From Micrococcales bacterium 72-143 (GTDB lineage: Bacteria; Actinomycetota; Actinomycetes; Actinomycetales; Microbacteriaceae), in assembly GCA_001898835.1 (NCBI GenBank), contig MKVM01000001.1:1172466-1236465 (forward strand): 64,000 nucleotides of DNA. The letters run 5' to 3'. The notes beneath the pieces were generated by a model. The model was not told the DNA's origin, did not search any database, and saw nothing but the letters and a program-made list of their open reading frames with translations. Within the stretch, counting starts at the first letter, position 1. Each line of letters opens with the position of its first letter. Shown piece after piece: positions 8,501-15,114 of the stretch. The position numbers and the translations under genes were made by a program.

Positions 8501-9023
8501 CCGCGCGCTGACGACCGCCAGCGACGAGTACCGCGGCATCGAGACGGGTGCGCGGCGGCGCTGGGGCCGCCTGCCGGAGACGCCCGAGAGCGTCGAGCCG
8601 TGGGCGGCGTCGGTGGCGCAGCACGAGGCCGACCGCGATCCGCGCGCGGCCGAGACACGGGAGCGCGCCGACAACGCCCGGCAGGAGCAGCAGCGCCTCG
8701 CCGCACGCCAGGCGCAGGAGCGCACGAGCCTCCGCCGGCGGCTGCTCGGCGACCGCGTACCGAGCCGGCCCGGAGCCGAGGCCGCCCGGTGGCGGGCGCG
8801 CGCAGAGGCCGCCCGAGGCGACCTGACCGCGATCGAGGCCCTGCCGCCCGTCGAGGCGGCCGCCCTGATCCGGGCCCGCGCCGAGCGGGAGCAGGCCCAG
8901 CGTGAGGCCGCCGAGCGCGCCCTGGCCGCACGCGAGGCCCGCGCCACCCAGCTCCACGACTTCACCCGCGACCGCCACCGGCACAGCCCGGCCAGCGGAC
9001 CCGACTTCGGGCCGAGCCTGTAG
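5586..9023 (+). CDS. MobF-family relaxase-helicase (TrwC/TraA-like)
   Basis: 1145 residues. The N-terminal relaxase domain carries paired tyrosines (Y29-Y30) and the histidine triad DPHRHIHF (H169, H171, H173) used for metal-dependent DNA nicking. A superfamily 1 helicase part follows, with Walker A GAAGAGKTT near residue 465 and Walker B VVVDEAGML near residue 560; STAYGVQGMT and YVGLTRGQE near residue 800 fit later helicase motifs. The C-terminal 300 residues are charged, Ala/Arg/Glu-rich and likely coiled coil. MobF proteins nick the origin of transfer and unwind DNA for conjugation. No type IV secretion or coupling gene is visible in the window; any such genes would be to the left. This is the largest gene of the mobile element. 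Confidence 0.92.
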   Translation: MKGGVIPFRGSGSDALRYLESDRARADEYYLEAGTALAEFTAVDAEGRVVGELGLTAEEYRQWVDWINPLTGESMGRPRLRGEGGRGSPRFMEMVVNVPKSLSVAAALHPEVSEALDVAQRDAVVEIRSWLGQHSVTRVGPRGKQEVVPIEQLETVAVSHKTSRAGDPHRHIHFQIGTRVWAAGAWRGLYTGALFRQQGAIRALGTAVIAAHPQLAAVLEAHGLTLDPVTGEVAELEPWNALMSKRGAQVARNLAKFEAEWEAAHPGQEPGPVVRARLHAKAWDHERPSKKPSQLGSEAGWLRELQEAGYTPGLPRATVQPAHTLDELAVQQVASRALDRCAAAASAWTVHDVQEQVARIVTEAGVRATPEELREFITITTRLAADDCLSILPPDAPPLEHVAHLTTLHVVAVETELRDRLAARATRPAHGATPRVQEPGLDADQARAAAAGASTRPLVVVEGAAGAGKTTMLGAAIRAAAQEGRAVRVVTPTKKAADVAAVELGVPTDSVAALVYDHGFRWNADGVWTRLAVGDTDPVTGATYRGPATKNRLVAGERVVVDEAGMLDQDTALALLTVTDEAGATLALVGDRAQLPAVGRGGVLDIAAALVPRVYSLTSLHRFADPDYARLTLDLRDGRDPAGLFDRLHGLGLVQLHEDAEALRAAVAAERIDGAAITAATNDEARELNALIREDRVRAGLVDDARTIDGADGMSIGAGDLIQTRRNDSEVGVANRQTWIVQHVSGDGSLWVRDAASQRKQQCTAHLPAKYVAEHAHLAYVSTAYGVQGMTAPASHTVLSDALDAAGVYVGLTRGQEENRLHIVAANLGDAREQFVAALERDRADRGLREATERAQLAVAGIVADGPVRAVNAERARLTERIEHAEREAAKWERAGAALDRQRAEHRAESDEQRELVAAADARAADVRAEVAVPLIEQATADGTAYLDARARMRDTAAAHRAARGLRKRGAGRALTTASDEYRGIETGARRRWGRLPETPESVEPWAASVAQHEADRDPRAAETRERADNARQEQQRLAARQAQERTSLRRRLLGDRVPSRPGAEAARWRARAEAARGDLTAIEALPPVEAAALIRARAEREQAQREAAERALAAREARATQLHDFTRDRHRHSPASGPDFGPSL

Positions 9024-9065
9024 CGACGCGCTCAGGGGCGAGGTGCCGCGCCACTCCCCCGACGA

Positions 9066-9767
9066 CTACCCACGGCGACCGGGCGGGAGCAGTCCGCGGG
9101 AGCGGGTGCGGACGAGCCAGCCCTGCGCGGTGGCATGGGCGACGCCGTTGATCTTCGCCATCGTGACCGCCGGCGCCGGGTCGCCCTGCGCGGAGAGCTT
9201 GCCGTACTGGAGGGCGACGAGTTCGTAGAAGTCGGGGGTGCGCTTCGGGTTCCCGAGCGGCTTGAGCAGATCGCGCTCGCTGATCTTCCGGCCGGAGGGC
9301 AGCACGATCTTGCCGCCGGTGATGGTCACCGTGCGCTTCATGGCGAACAGGCGCTCGTTGATCGCCGCCTCGATGCGCGCGGTCGGCAGGGCGCGGAGGT
9401 CTTGGCTGGAGACGGGATCGCCCGGCCGCCACGGGAGGTAGACGACCCCGGTGATGCGCACCTCCTCGGGCACGGCGAACTGCTGGCGCTGGAGACGGAT
9501 GAACACGCGGGTCGCGGTGGCCGTGTGCTCGATGTAGCGCCAGCGCCCGTCGATCGTCTCGTTCTGCTCCGAGTCGAGCTGCGCCTGCCGGTCGGTCTCG
9601 GTCGTCACCTGGTCGTTGTAGCCCAGGAGCGCGTCGATCTGCGCGCTGGCGTCGTCGTCCCGCTCGCCGGGGAACCGGGTCGGCAAATGCCAGCCGTCCG
9701 GCAGATCGGCCGAGACGATGAGCCCGTCATAGGACTGATCGCCGGGGCGTCGCGGGGCTGCGGTCAC
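9066..9767 (-). CDS. Hypothetical protein with C-terminal putative HTH, mobile element
   Basis: 233 residues, GTG start at 9767. No family is recognised for the first 150 residues. The last 70 residues (DFYELVALQY, then AKINGVAHATAQGWLVRTR, then SRGLLPPGRRG) follow a layout seen in actinobacterial helix-turn-helix proteins, with a helix pair plus an arginine-rich wing and tail. It is transcribed divergently from xis across a shared regulatory region and sits between relaxase and integrase, which suggests a regulator or DNA-binding accessory of the element. A -10 TACACT (9774-9779) lies 6 nt before the GTG, so the mRNA is probably leaderless. The function is inferred only. Confidence 0.6.
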   Translation of the reverse strand: MTAAPRRPGDQSYDGLIVSADLPDGWHLPTRFPGERDDDASAQIDALLGYNDQVTTETDRQAQLDSEQNETIDGRWRYIEHTATATRVFIRLQRQQFAVPEEVRITGVVYLPWRPGDPVSSQDLRALPTARIEAAINERLFAMKRTVTITGGKIVLPSGRKISERDLLKPLGNPKRTPDFYELVALQYGKLSAQGDPAPAVTMAKINGVAHATAQGWLVRTRSRGLLPPGRRG

Positions 9768-9885
9768 ATCCCGAGTGTACCGAGCGACACGAACAACTAA
9801 AACTCTTGCTGTGATTGGCGTGTTGGTCTAATCTAAGATGACAGCAACGATTCCGGCTGTCATTGTAGATGCGAAGGAGGCCGTG
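9768..9885. promoter_or_regulatory. Divergent promoter/operator region for the HTH gene and xis
   Basis: For the right-going gene: -35 TTGCTG (9806-9811), a 17-nt spacer and -10 TAATCT (9829-9834). A perfect 8-bp inverted repeat ATGACAGC-N10-GCTGTCAT (9838-9863) follows, covering the likely transcription start, then the RBS AAGGAGG (9874-9880). For the left-going gene: -10 TACACT (9774-9779). The inverted repeat is a good operator candidate for an element-encoded repressor. Confidence 0.65.
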
Positions 9886-10098
9886 ATGGGTCAGAGCGCA
9901 TCCCCCCTCGACGCTCGGGAGCCCGAGCGCCTGTTCTACTCCGAGGAGGAGACGGCGGCGCTGCTCGGCATCCACCGCACGACGCTGCGCACCCTCGCCC
10001 TGGCGGGCCAGGCCCCGGTGGAGCCGATTCGGCTCACCCGGCACAAGCGCGTCTACCGCCGCATCGACGTGCAGCGCCTCGCGGGGCTGGAGCAGTAG
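9886..10098 (+). CDS. xis: Excisionase-like / MerR-type HTH small protein
   Basis: 70 residues from the ATG at 9886 (MGQSASPLDAREPERLFYS), chosen because AAGGAGG ends 5 nt upstream. The protein has the layout of helix_turn_helix_17/excisionase proteins: SEEETAALLGIHRTTLRTLA followed by the wing LTRHKRVYRRIDVQRLAG. Such proteins bend attachment-site DNA and steer the integrase towards excision. It ends 9 nt before the integrase start, so the two are one operon. The gene name is by analogy. Confidence 0.75.
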   Translation: MGQSASPLDAREPERLFYSEEETAALLGIHRTTLRTLALAGQAPVEPIRLTRHKRVYRRIDVQRLAGLEQ

Positions 10099-10107
10099 GC
10101 GGCCGGC

Positions 10108-11235
10108 ATGGGAAGCATCGAGGCATACGACACGTCCAAGGGCCGCCGCTACCGCGCGCTCTACCGGCGCCCCGACAAGAAGCAGACGCAGAAGCGCGGC
10201 TTCACGACGAAGAAGGCGGCCGAGCTGTTCCTGGCGACCACGGAGGTCGACATCGCCCAGGGCCGCTACCTCGACCCCTCGCGGGCACGGGTGACCGTGG
10301 CCGAATGGCTCACCACCTGGCTCGCCGCCCGCGGCGACCTCCGGGCGACGACCCGCAGCCGGGTCGAGAACATCATCGACAAGCACATCGTCCCCGAGCT
10401 GGGGAAGATCCCGATCGGTGACCTCACGCGACTGCGCGTGCAGGAATGGGCCTCGGCGCTCCCCGGCGCCCCCGCCACGGTGCGGAAGATCGTCAACGTC
10501 CTCTCCGGCTCCCTCCGGTTCGCGGTCGAGGACGAGCGCCTGCCGTCCAACCCCGCCCACCGGCTCAAGCTCCCGAAGCCGACCAAGACCCGCAAGCGGT
10601 ACCTGTCCCACGATCAGGTCGCCGCGCTCGCCAAGGCCATTGACGAGACGAAGGACGGCCGCGACTACGGCTACGGCCTCGTCGTGCTGGTGCTCGCCTA
10701 CTGCGGTCTGCGCTGGGGCGAGCTGTCCGGGCTCCGCATCCGTGACCTCGACCTGGACGCGAAGCACCCGCGGCTCACCGTCGAGCAAACCGTCGTGGCC
10801 GACAAGGGCTATCAGCGCATCGAGCCGCCGAAGGACTACGAGCACCGGAGCATCCCGATCCCGGCGTTCCTCGTCGGGCTGCTGGGCGCGCAGATCGCCG
10901 GGCGTTCCGGCGACGCCCCGGTGTTCTACGGCATCCGTACCGGCACCTGGCTTCGCAACCACGTCTACCGGGTCGGCTGGTTCGATGACGCCGCAGCCGC
11001 CGTCGGGATCAAGGGCGTCACCCCGCACGAGATGCGGCACACCGCCGCCTCCCTCGCGGTCAGCGCCGGCGCGAACGTCAAGGCCGTCCAGAGGATGCTC
11101 GGGCACGCCTCCGCCGCCGTCACGCTCGACGTGTACGCCGACCTGTTCGATGACGACCTCGACGGTGTTGCCACGGCGCTCAATCTCGCGGCGATGCAAT
11201 CAGATGTTGCCAATCTGTTGCCAAAAGCCGCATAG
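10108..11235 (+). CDS. int: Tyrosine site-specific integrase
   Basis: 375 residues. It has an N-terminal arm-binding segment rich in basic residues (KGRRYRALYRRPDKKQTQKR), a SAM-like core-binding domain (about 60-150) and a catalytic domain with all expected residues: R202 (GLRWGE), H307/R310 (HEMRH), H333 (LGH) and Y343 (VYADLF). It is translated just after the excisionase-like gene. Its stop lies 63 nt from the 3' end of tRNA-Glu, the arrangement expected for an element integrated into the tRNA 3' end. Confidence 0.93.
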   Translation: MGSIEAYDTSKGRRYRALYRRPDKKQTQKRGFTTKKAAELFLATTEVDIAQGRYLDPSRARVTVAEWLTTWLAARGDLRATTRSRVENIIDKHIVPELGKIPIGDLTRLRVQEWASALPGAPATVRKIVNVLSGSLRFAVEDERLPSNPAHRLKLPKPTKTRKRYLSHDQVAALAKAIDETKDGRDYGYGLVVLVLAYCGLRWGELSGLRIRDLDLDAKHPRLTVEQTVVADKGYQRIEPPKDYEHRSIPIPAFLVGLLGAQIAGRSGDAPVFYGIRTGTWLRNHVYRVGWFDDAAAAVGIKGVTPHEMRHTAASLAVSAGANVKAVQRMLGHASAAVTLDVYADLFDDDLDGVATALNLAAMQSDVANLLPKAA

Positions 11236-11266
11236 AGCCCTTCCACCGCCCGTCAGCAGAAACGCG

Positions 11267-11292
11267 AAAACCCCCGGATGACCGGGGGTTTT
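11267..11292. terminator. Bidirectional intrinsic terminator between int and tRNA-Glu
   Basis: A perfect hairpin: AAAACCCCCGG (11267-11277), loop ATGA, CCGGGGGTTTT (11282-11292). The symmetric A/T tails let it serve both the right-going int operon and the left-going tRNA-Glu gene. Confidence 0.9.
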
Positions 11293-11297
11293 CCTGT

Positions 11298-11373
11298 TGG
11301 TGACCCCAGCGGGATTCGAACCCGCGTTACCGCCGTGAGAGGGCGGCGTACTAGGCCGCTATACGATGGGGCC
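11298..11373 (-). tRNA. tRNA-Glu (anticodon CTC)
   Basis: On the minus strand the gene begins GGCCCCATCG (11373) and ends GGGGTCACCA. The acceptor stem GGCCCCA/TGGGGTC pairs with one G-T. The anticodon arm CCGCC-CTCTCAC-GGCGG gives anticodon CTC, and the T loop GGTTCGAATCC is standard. The terminal CCA is encoded (11298-11300). This gene is the probable attachment site of the mobile element on its left. Confidence 0.95.
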
Positions 11374-11392
11374 GTTTCGCGACAACTTGACG

Positions 11393-11422
11393 ATTATGCC
11401 ATAGCCCGCGGGCCCCGACCAA
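11393..11422 (-). promoter_or_regulatory. tRNA-Glu promoter
   Basis: Minus strand -35 TTGGTC (11417-11422), an 18-nt spacer and -10 CATAAT (11393-11398), placing the start about 10 nt before the mature 5' end. Confidence 0.65.
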
Positions 11423-11438
11423 AACGGTCGGCGAGCAC

Positions 11439-12362
11439 TCAGGCGAGCACGCGAAGTGCTCGCGGCTCCACCTCGAGCTCGACGGGCAGCGGCGCGATCC
11501 GCTCGCCGTCCGCGTAGACGACGAGGGCCGCATCCGCCTCGATCCGGATGCGTCGCGCGCGCCGCATCGTCACGACCGGCGCCGTCGTGTGGGTGCCCTG
11601 GAAGACGCGCGGGAAGATCCGCAGGAAGGCGATTCTCGACAGCGGCTTCACGAGCATGACGTCGAGCAGGCCGTCGTCGAGCACCGCATCCGGGGTGATC
11701 TTCATGCCCCCGCCGAGCGAGACGTTGTTGCCCACCGACACCATGAGGGCGTCGAGCTCGAGCGTCTCGCCGTCGAGGGTCACGCGGTAGCGGAACGGCT
11801 TCAGCCGGGCGAGCTCGGCGAGCAGGGCGAGGATGTAGCGGCTCGCGCCCTTCGGGTGCCGCATGAGGTTGGCGCGCTCGTTGACGATCGCGTCGAAGCC
11901 GGCCGACAGCGCGCACGCGAAGCGGCGCTCCCCCACGGTGCCGTCGTCCTCGGTCCAGCGGATGCGCACCGCGTCGATCTCGCGCGCCGGCCTCTCGAGC
12001 GCCTCGCCGAGGAAGCGGATGGCGGCCTCCGTGTCGTCGTGCGGGATGCCGAGGCCGCGCGCCATGTCGTTGCCCGTGCCCGAGGGGACGATCCCGAGCG
12101 GCACCCGGGTGCCCGCGACGAGGTTGACGCCCAGGTTCACCATGCCGTCGCCGCCCACGACCACGAGCGCATCCGGCCTCGTTCGCACGGCCGCGCGGGC
12201 CGAGTCGAGCAGCGAGTCGAAGTCGGGCTCGGTGAGCGAGGTCACCTCGTGTCCCATCGCGCGCAGAGTCTGCACGACGGCGGGGCCGACATCTCGGCTC
12301 GCCCCGAACGACGCCGAGGGGTTGATGGCGACGACCACCCGCCTCGGCTTCGTCGTCGTCAT
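11439..12362 (-). CDS. Diacylglycerol/lipid kinase family protein
   Basis: 307 residues with the DAGK catalytic signature VVGGDGMVN (about 67-75) and PSGTGNDMARGLGIP (about 92-106), which bind ATP and lipid. The N-terminal VVVAINPSASFG replaces the usual NPxSG strand-loop. The rest is the beta-sandwich half of the YegS/DgkB fold (SVGNNVSLGGGMKITPDAVLDDGLLDVMLV). It probably phosphorylates a membrane lipid at the cytoplasmic face. It stands alone next to tRNA-Glu. Confidence 0.9.
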   Translation of the reverse strand: MTTTKPRRVVVAINPSASFGASRDVGPAVVQTLRAMGHEVTSLTEPDFDSLLDSARAAVRTRPDALVVVGGDGMVNLGVNLVAGTRVPLGIVPSGTGNDMARGLGIPHDDTEAAIRFLGEALERPAREIDAVRIRWTEDDGTVGERRFACALSAGFDAIVNERANLMRHPKGASRYILALLAELARLKPFRYRVTLDGETLELDALMVSVGNNVSLGGGMKITPDAVLDDGLLDVMLVKPLSRIAFLRIFPRVFQGTHTTAPVVTMRRARRIRIEADAALVVYADGERIAPLPVELEVEPRALRVLA

Positions 12363-12391
12363 CCGCCCATCATGGCATCCGCCCGACGCCG

Positions 12392-12459
12392 CGAGCGCTA
12401 CCCGATCCGGCGAGCGCGGCCGCTACGGGGGCAGCGCTCGCCGGCTTCGGTAGCGCTCG
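12392..12459. repeat. Nested long inverted repeat (two-storey hairpin)
   Basis: Outer arms CGAGCGCTACC (12392-12402) and GGTAGCGCTCG (12449-12459) are perfect over 11 bp. After 4 unpaired bases on each side, inner arms CCGGCGAGCG (12407-12416) and CGCTCGCCGG (12435-12444) are perfect over 10 bp, with an 18-nt loop. It lies 11 nt after the copper ATPase stop codon on the minus strand and could act as its terminator. Confidence 0.75.
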
Positions 12460-12470
12460 GCGGGGCGGGG

Positions 12471-14787
12471 TCAGCGGCGGAAGCGGAGGCGCCGCAGCAG
12501 CTGGGCGTTGAGTGCCACGATCACGGTCGAGACGCTCATCAGCACCGCCGCGAGCCACGGCGGCATGAGGAACCCGACGCCCGCGAGCACGCCGGCGGCG
12601 AGCGGGATGCCGAGCGCGTTGTAGCCGGCCGCCCACCACAGGTTCTGCAGCATCTTGCGGTAGCTCGCACGGCTCAGCGTGATGGTGTCGACGACGCCGC
12701 GGGGGTCGGACGACGCCAGCACGACGCCAGCCGACTCGATCGCGACATCCGTGCCCGCGCCGATCGCGATGCCGAGGTCGGCCGTCGCGAGGGCGGGCGC
12801 GTCGTTGATGCCGTCGCCGACCATCGCCACGCGCGCGGCGCCGCCCTGCTGCAGGGCCGCCACCTCCCCCGCCTTCTGCTCCGGCAGCACCTCGGCGCGC
12901 ACCTCGTCGATGCCGAGGTCGGCCGCGACGTGCTGCGCGACGACATGCGAGTCTCCCGTGAGCATCGCCACCCGCACACCCCGGCGGTGCAGCGCCGCGA
13001 CGGCCTCCGCCGACTCGGGCCGCACCCGGTCGGCGACCGCGAGCACCGCGAGCACCCGCTCCTCGCCCTCGGCGCCCTCCACGAGCGACACCGCGGTCGC
13101 CCCGTCGGCGCCCGCCGCGCGCACGGCGTGCACGAGCGCCGTGTCGAGGCGGATGCCGCGCTCGGTCACGTAGCGTCCGCTCGCGACCGCGAGCTCCCGA
13201 CCGCCGACCGTCGCGACCGCCCCACGTCCGGCGAGCGCCCGGAACCCGGTCGCCGCGGGCACGGCGAGCCCGCGCTCGCGCGCCGCGTCGACGATGGCCC
13301 GGCCGATGGGGTGCTCGCTGCGCCCCTCGACGGCCGCGGCGAGCGCGAGCGCCTCGTCCTCCTCGACGCCCTCGGCGACCGTCACGGCGGCGAGCGCCTG
13401 ACGCCCCTCGGTGAGGGTTCCCGTCTTGTCGAACAGCACGACGTCGACGTCCTTGGCCTCCTCGAGCGCGGCCCGGCTGCGGATGAGGATGCCGCGGCGC
13501 GCCCCGAGCGCGGTCGAGATCTGGGCGACGAGCGGGATCGCGAGCCCGAGCGCGTGAGGGCACGCGATCACGAGCACCGCGACGACGCGCTCCAGCACGA
13601 ACGCCGGGTCGTCGGGGCGCAGCAGCCACCACACCGCGAGTGTGACGAGCGCCGCGCCCACCGCGACGTAGAACAGCAGCGCCGCCGCGCGATCGGCCAG
13701 CAGCTGCGCGGGCGAGCGGCTCGCCTGGGCGTCGTCGACGAGCTTCATGATGCCCGCGAGCGCCGTGTCGCCCCCCGTGCGCGTCACCTCGACGGTGAGC
13801 GAGCCGGATGCGAGGGAGCCCGCGACGACCGCGTCGCCCTCGGCCTTGTCCACCGGGGTCGACTCGCCCGTCAACAGGGACTCGTCGACCTCCGACGCAC
13901 CCTCGACCACCGTGCCGTCGGCGGGGATCGCCGAGCCCGGGCGCACGAGCACCCGGTCGCCGACGGCGAGCTCGGAGCGGGCCACCGTCACCGGGTCGCC
14001 GTCGCGCAGCACCTCCGCCTCATCCGGCAGCAGCTTCGCGAGCTCGCCAGCGCGTTCTGGGCGCCGTGCACCGCCGACATCTCGATCCAGTGCCCGAGCA
14101 GCATGATCGTGACGAGCGTCGCGAGCTCCCACCAGAAGTCCATCCCGGGAAGCCCGAACATGACCGCGATCGAGTACGCGGACGACACGACGATCGCGAG
14201 CGAGATGAGCGTCATCATGCCGGGGCTCTTCGCGCGCAGCTCGTGCCCGGCACCCTGCAGGAAGATGCGCCCGCCGATGACGACGATCGCGGCGCCGAAG
14301 ACCGCGGGGATCCACTCGCTGCCCGGGAACCGCGGGCCGGTGAGGCCCAGGATGTCCTGGAGGCCGGTCGAGAAGACGACCGTCGGCACCGTCAGGGCGA
14401 GGCAGATCCAGAAGAGCTTGCGGAACCGCAGCGGGTCGTGGCCGGCGTGCGCCGAGTGGTCGTGGCCGGCGTGGTCGTGCGTCGCGTGGTCGTGCGTCGC
14501 GTGATCATGCGTGGCGTGATCGTGGTCGGCGTGGTCATTCCCCGCGTGGTCATGACCCCCCGCGTGATCGTGGCCGGCGTGGTCGTGCGCGGCATGGTCG
14601 TGCGCGGCATGGTCGTGCGCGGCATGGTCGTGCGCGGCATGGTCGTGCGCGGCATGGTCGTGCGCGGCATGGTCGTGCCGCAGCTGCCGCAGCAGTCGGC
14701 CTCCCCCGCCGGCGGAGGAGGCGCCGCAGTCGCGTCGACACCGTCCTCGTGGTGCGCGTGGTGCTCGTGCGCGTCGCGGCCCATCAC
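12471..14787 (-). pseudogene. copB: Copper-translocating P-type ATPase (CPH type), two frameshifts
   Basis: Joining three frames gives a full-length P1B-3 ATPase of about 772 residues. Frame 1 (14787 down to about 14678) encodes MMGRDAHEHHAHHEDG and CCGSCG. Frame 2 (about 14678-14050) encodes a long HDHA-type histidine-repeat domain and the first membrane helices (HWIEMSAVHGAQNAL). Frame 3 (about 14050-12471) encodes ELAKLLPDEAEV, TGES, the copper-site motif CPHALG, DKTGT, SEHPIG and GDGINDAPA. Each junction is repaired by adding one base: a C in CGG(C)CAC and a G in CTGG(G)CGAG. The start overlaps the csoR stop (GTGA). The gene may be inactivated, or both sites may be sequencing errors. CPH-type pumps export Cu(II)/Ag. 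Confidence 0.85.
14456..14679 (-). repeat. 15-bp tandem repeat array encoding a His-rich metal-binding tail
   Basis: About 14 head-to-tail 15-bp units. Six (14581-14670) are identical copies of GGTCGTGCGCGGCAT on the plus strand; the rest are diverged. In the minus-strand copB frame each unit reads H-A-A-H-D or a close variant (HDHAG, HDHAT), giving a histidine-rich N-terminal extension typical of CopB-type copper ATPases. Confidence 0.85.
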
Positions 14788-15065
14788 GCCCCCCTGTTCT
14801 GCTGCAGCTCGAACACCGCGAGCAGCTCGTCGACGGCCTTCTCGCGCATCTCGCCGCCCTCGTCGAACATGTGCGACACGTGCGTGCGCAGGTGGTTCTC
14901 GACGAGCAGCTTGTTGAGGCTGCCGAGCGACTTCTGGATGGCGAGGGTCTGCGTGATGATGTCGACGCAGTAGGCCTCGTCCTCGATCATCTTCTCCACC
15001 CCGCGCAGCTGTCCCTCGAGGATGCGGGCGCGATGGAGCGCGCGCTTCTTGATGTCGTCGATCAT
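14784..15065 (-). CDS. csoR: CsoR/RcnR-family metal-sensing repressor
   Basis: 93 residues, all helical, with LHRARILEGQLRGVEKMIEDEAYC and the ENHLRTHVSH segment of the family. The metal ligands line up as Cys33, His58 and His62, so the third CsoR ligand, normally Cys, is His here. It lies directly upstream of, and overlaps by 4 nt, the copper ATPase gene. A matching operator is upstream, so copper-responsive autorepression is the natural reading; the His substitution could alter metal choice. No Shine-Dalgarno is seen; the transcript is probably leaderless. Confidence 0.88.
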   Translation of the reverse strand: MIDDIKKRALHRARILEGQLRGVEKMIEDEAYCVDIITQTLAIQKSLGSLNKLLVENHLRTHVSHMFDEGGEMREKAVDELLAVFELQQNRGA

Positions 15066-15073
15066 GACGACAG

Positions 15074-15093
15074 GGTATACCCCCCAGGGGTAT
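15074..15093 (-). promoter_or_regulatory. csoR operator overlapping the -10 box
   Basis: Perfect inverted repeat ATACCCC-N3-GGGGTAT at 15077-15093, of the CsoR-box type (GTA-Gn-Cn-TAC). The minus-strand -10 TATACC (15074-15079) overlaps it, 8 nt before the ATG, so repressor binding would occlude RNA polymerase and the mRNA is likely leaderless. Confidence 0.75.
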
Positions 15094-15114
15094 CTGTGCA
15101 GGGTGTCGGCGGAA

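Noticed and set aside
5544-8984. Minus-strand open frame of 1146 codons opposite the relaxase
   Set aside because: It has no recognisable motif and an odd Arg/Gly/Leu/His-rich composition. The plus-strand frame has clear relaxase and helicase motifs and a strong RBS.
1-11297. A second copy of the tRNA-Glu 3' end as the other attachment site
   Set aside because: Looked for the GGTTCGAATCC-type 3' half by eye in this stretch and saw none; the other end is probably outside the window.
14456-14680. Possible CRISPR array
   Set aside because: The 15-bp units are contiguous with no spacers and encode His-rich residues in the copB frame.
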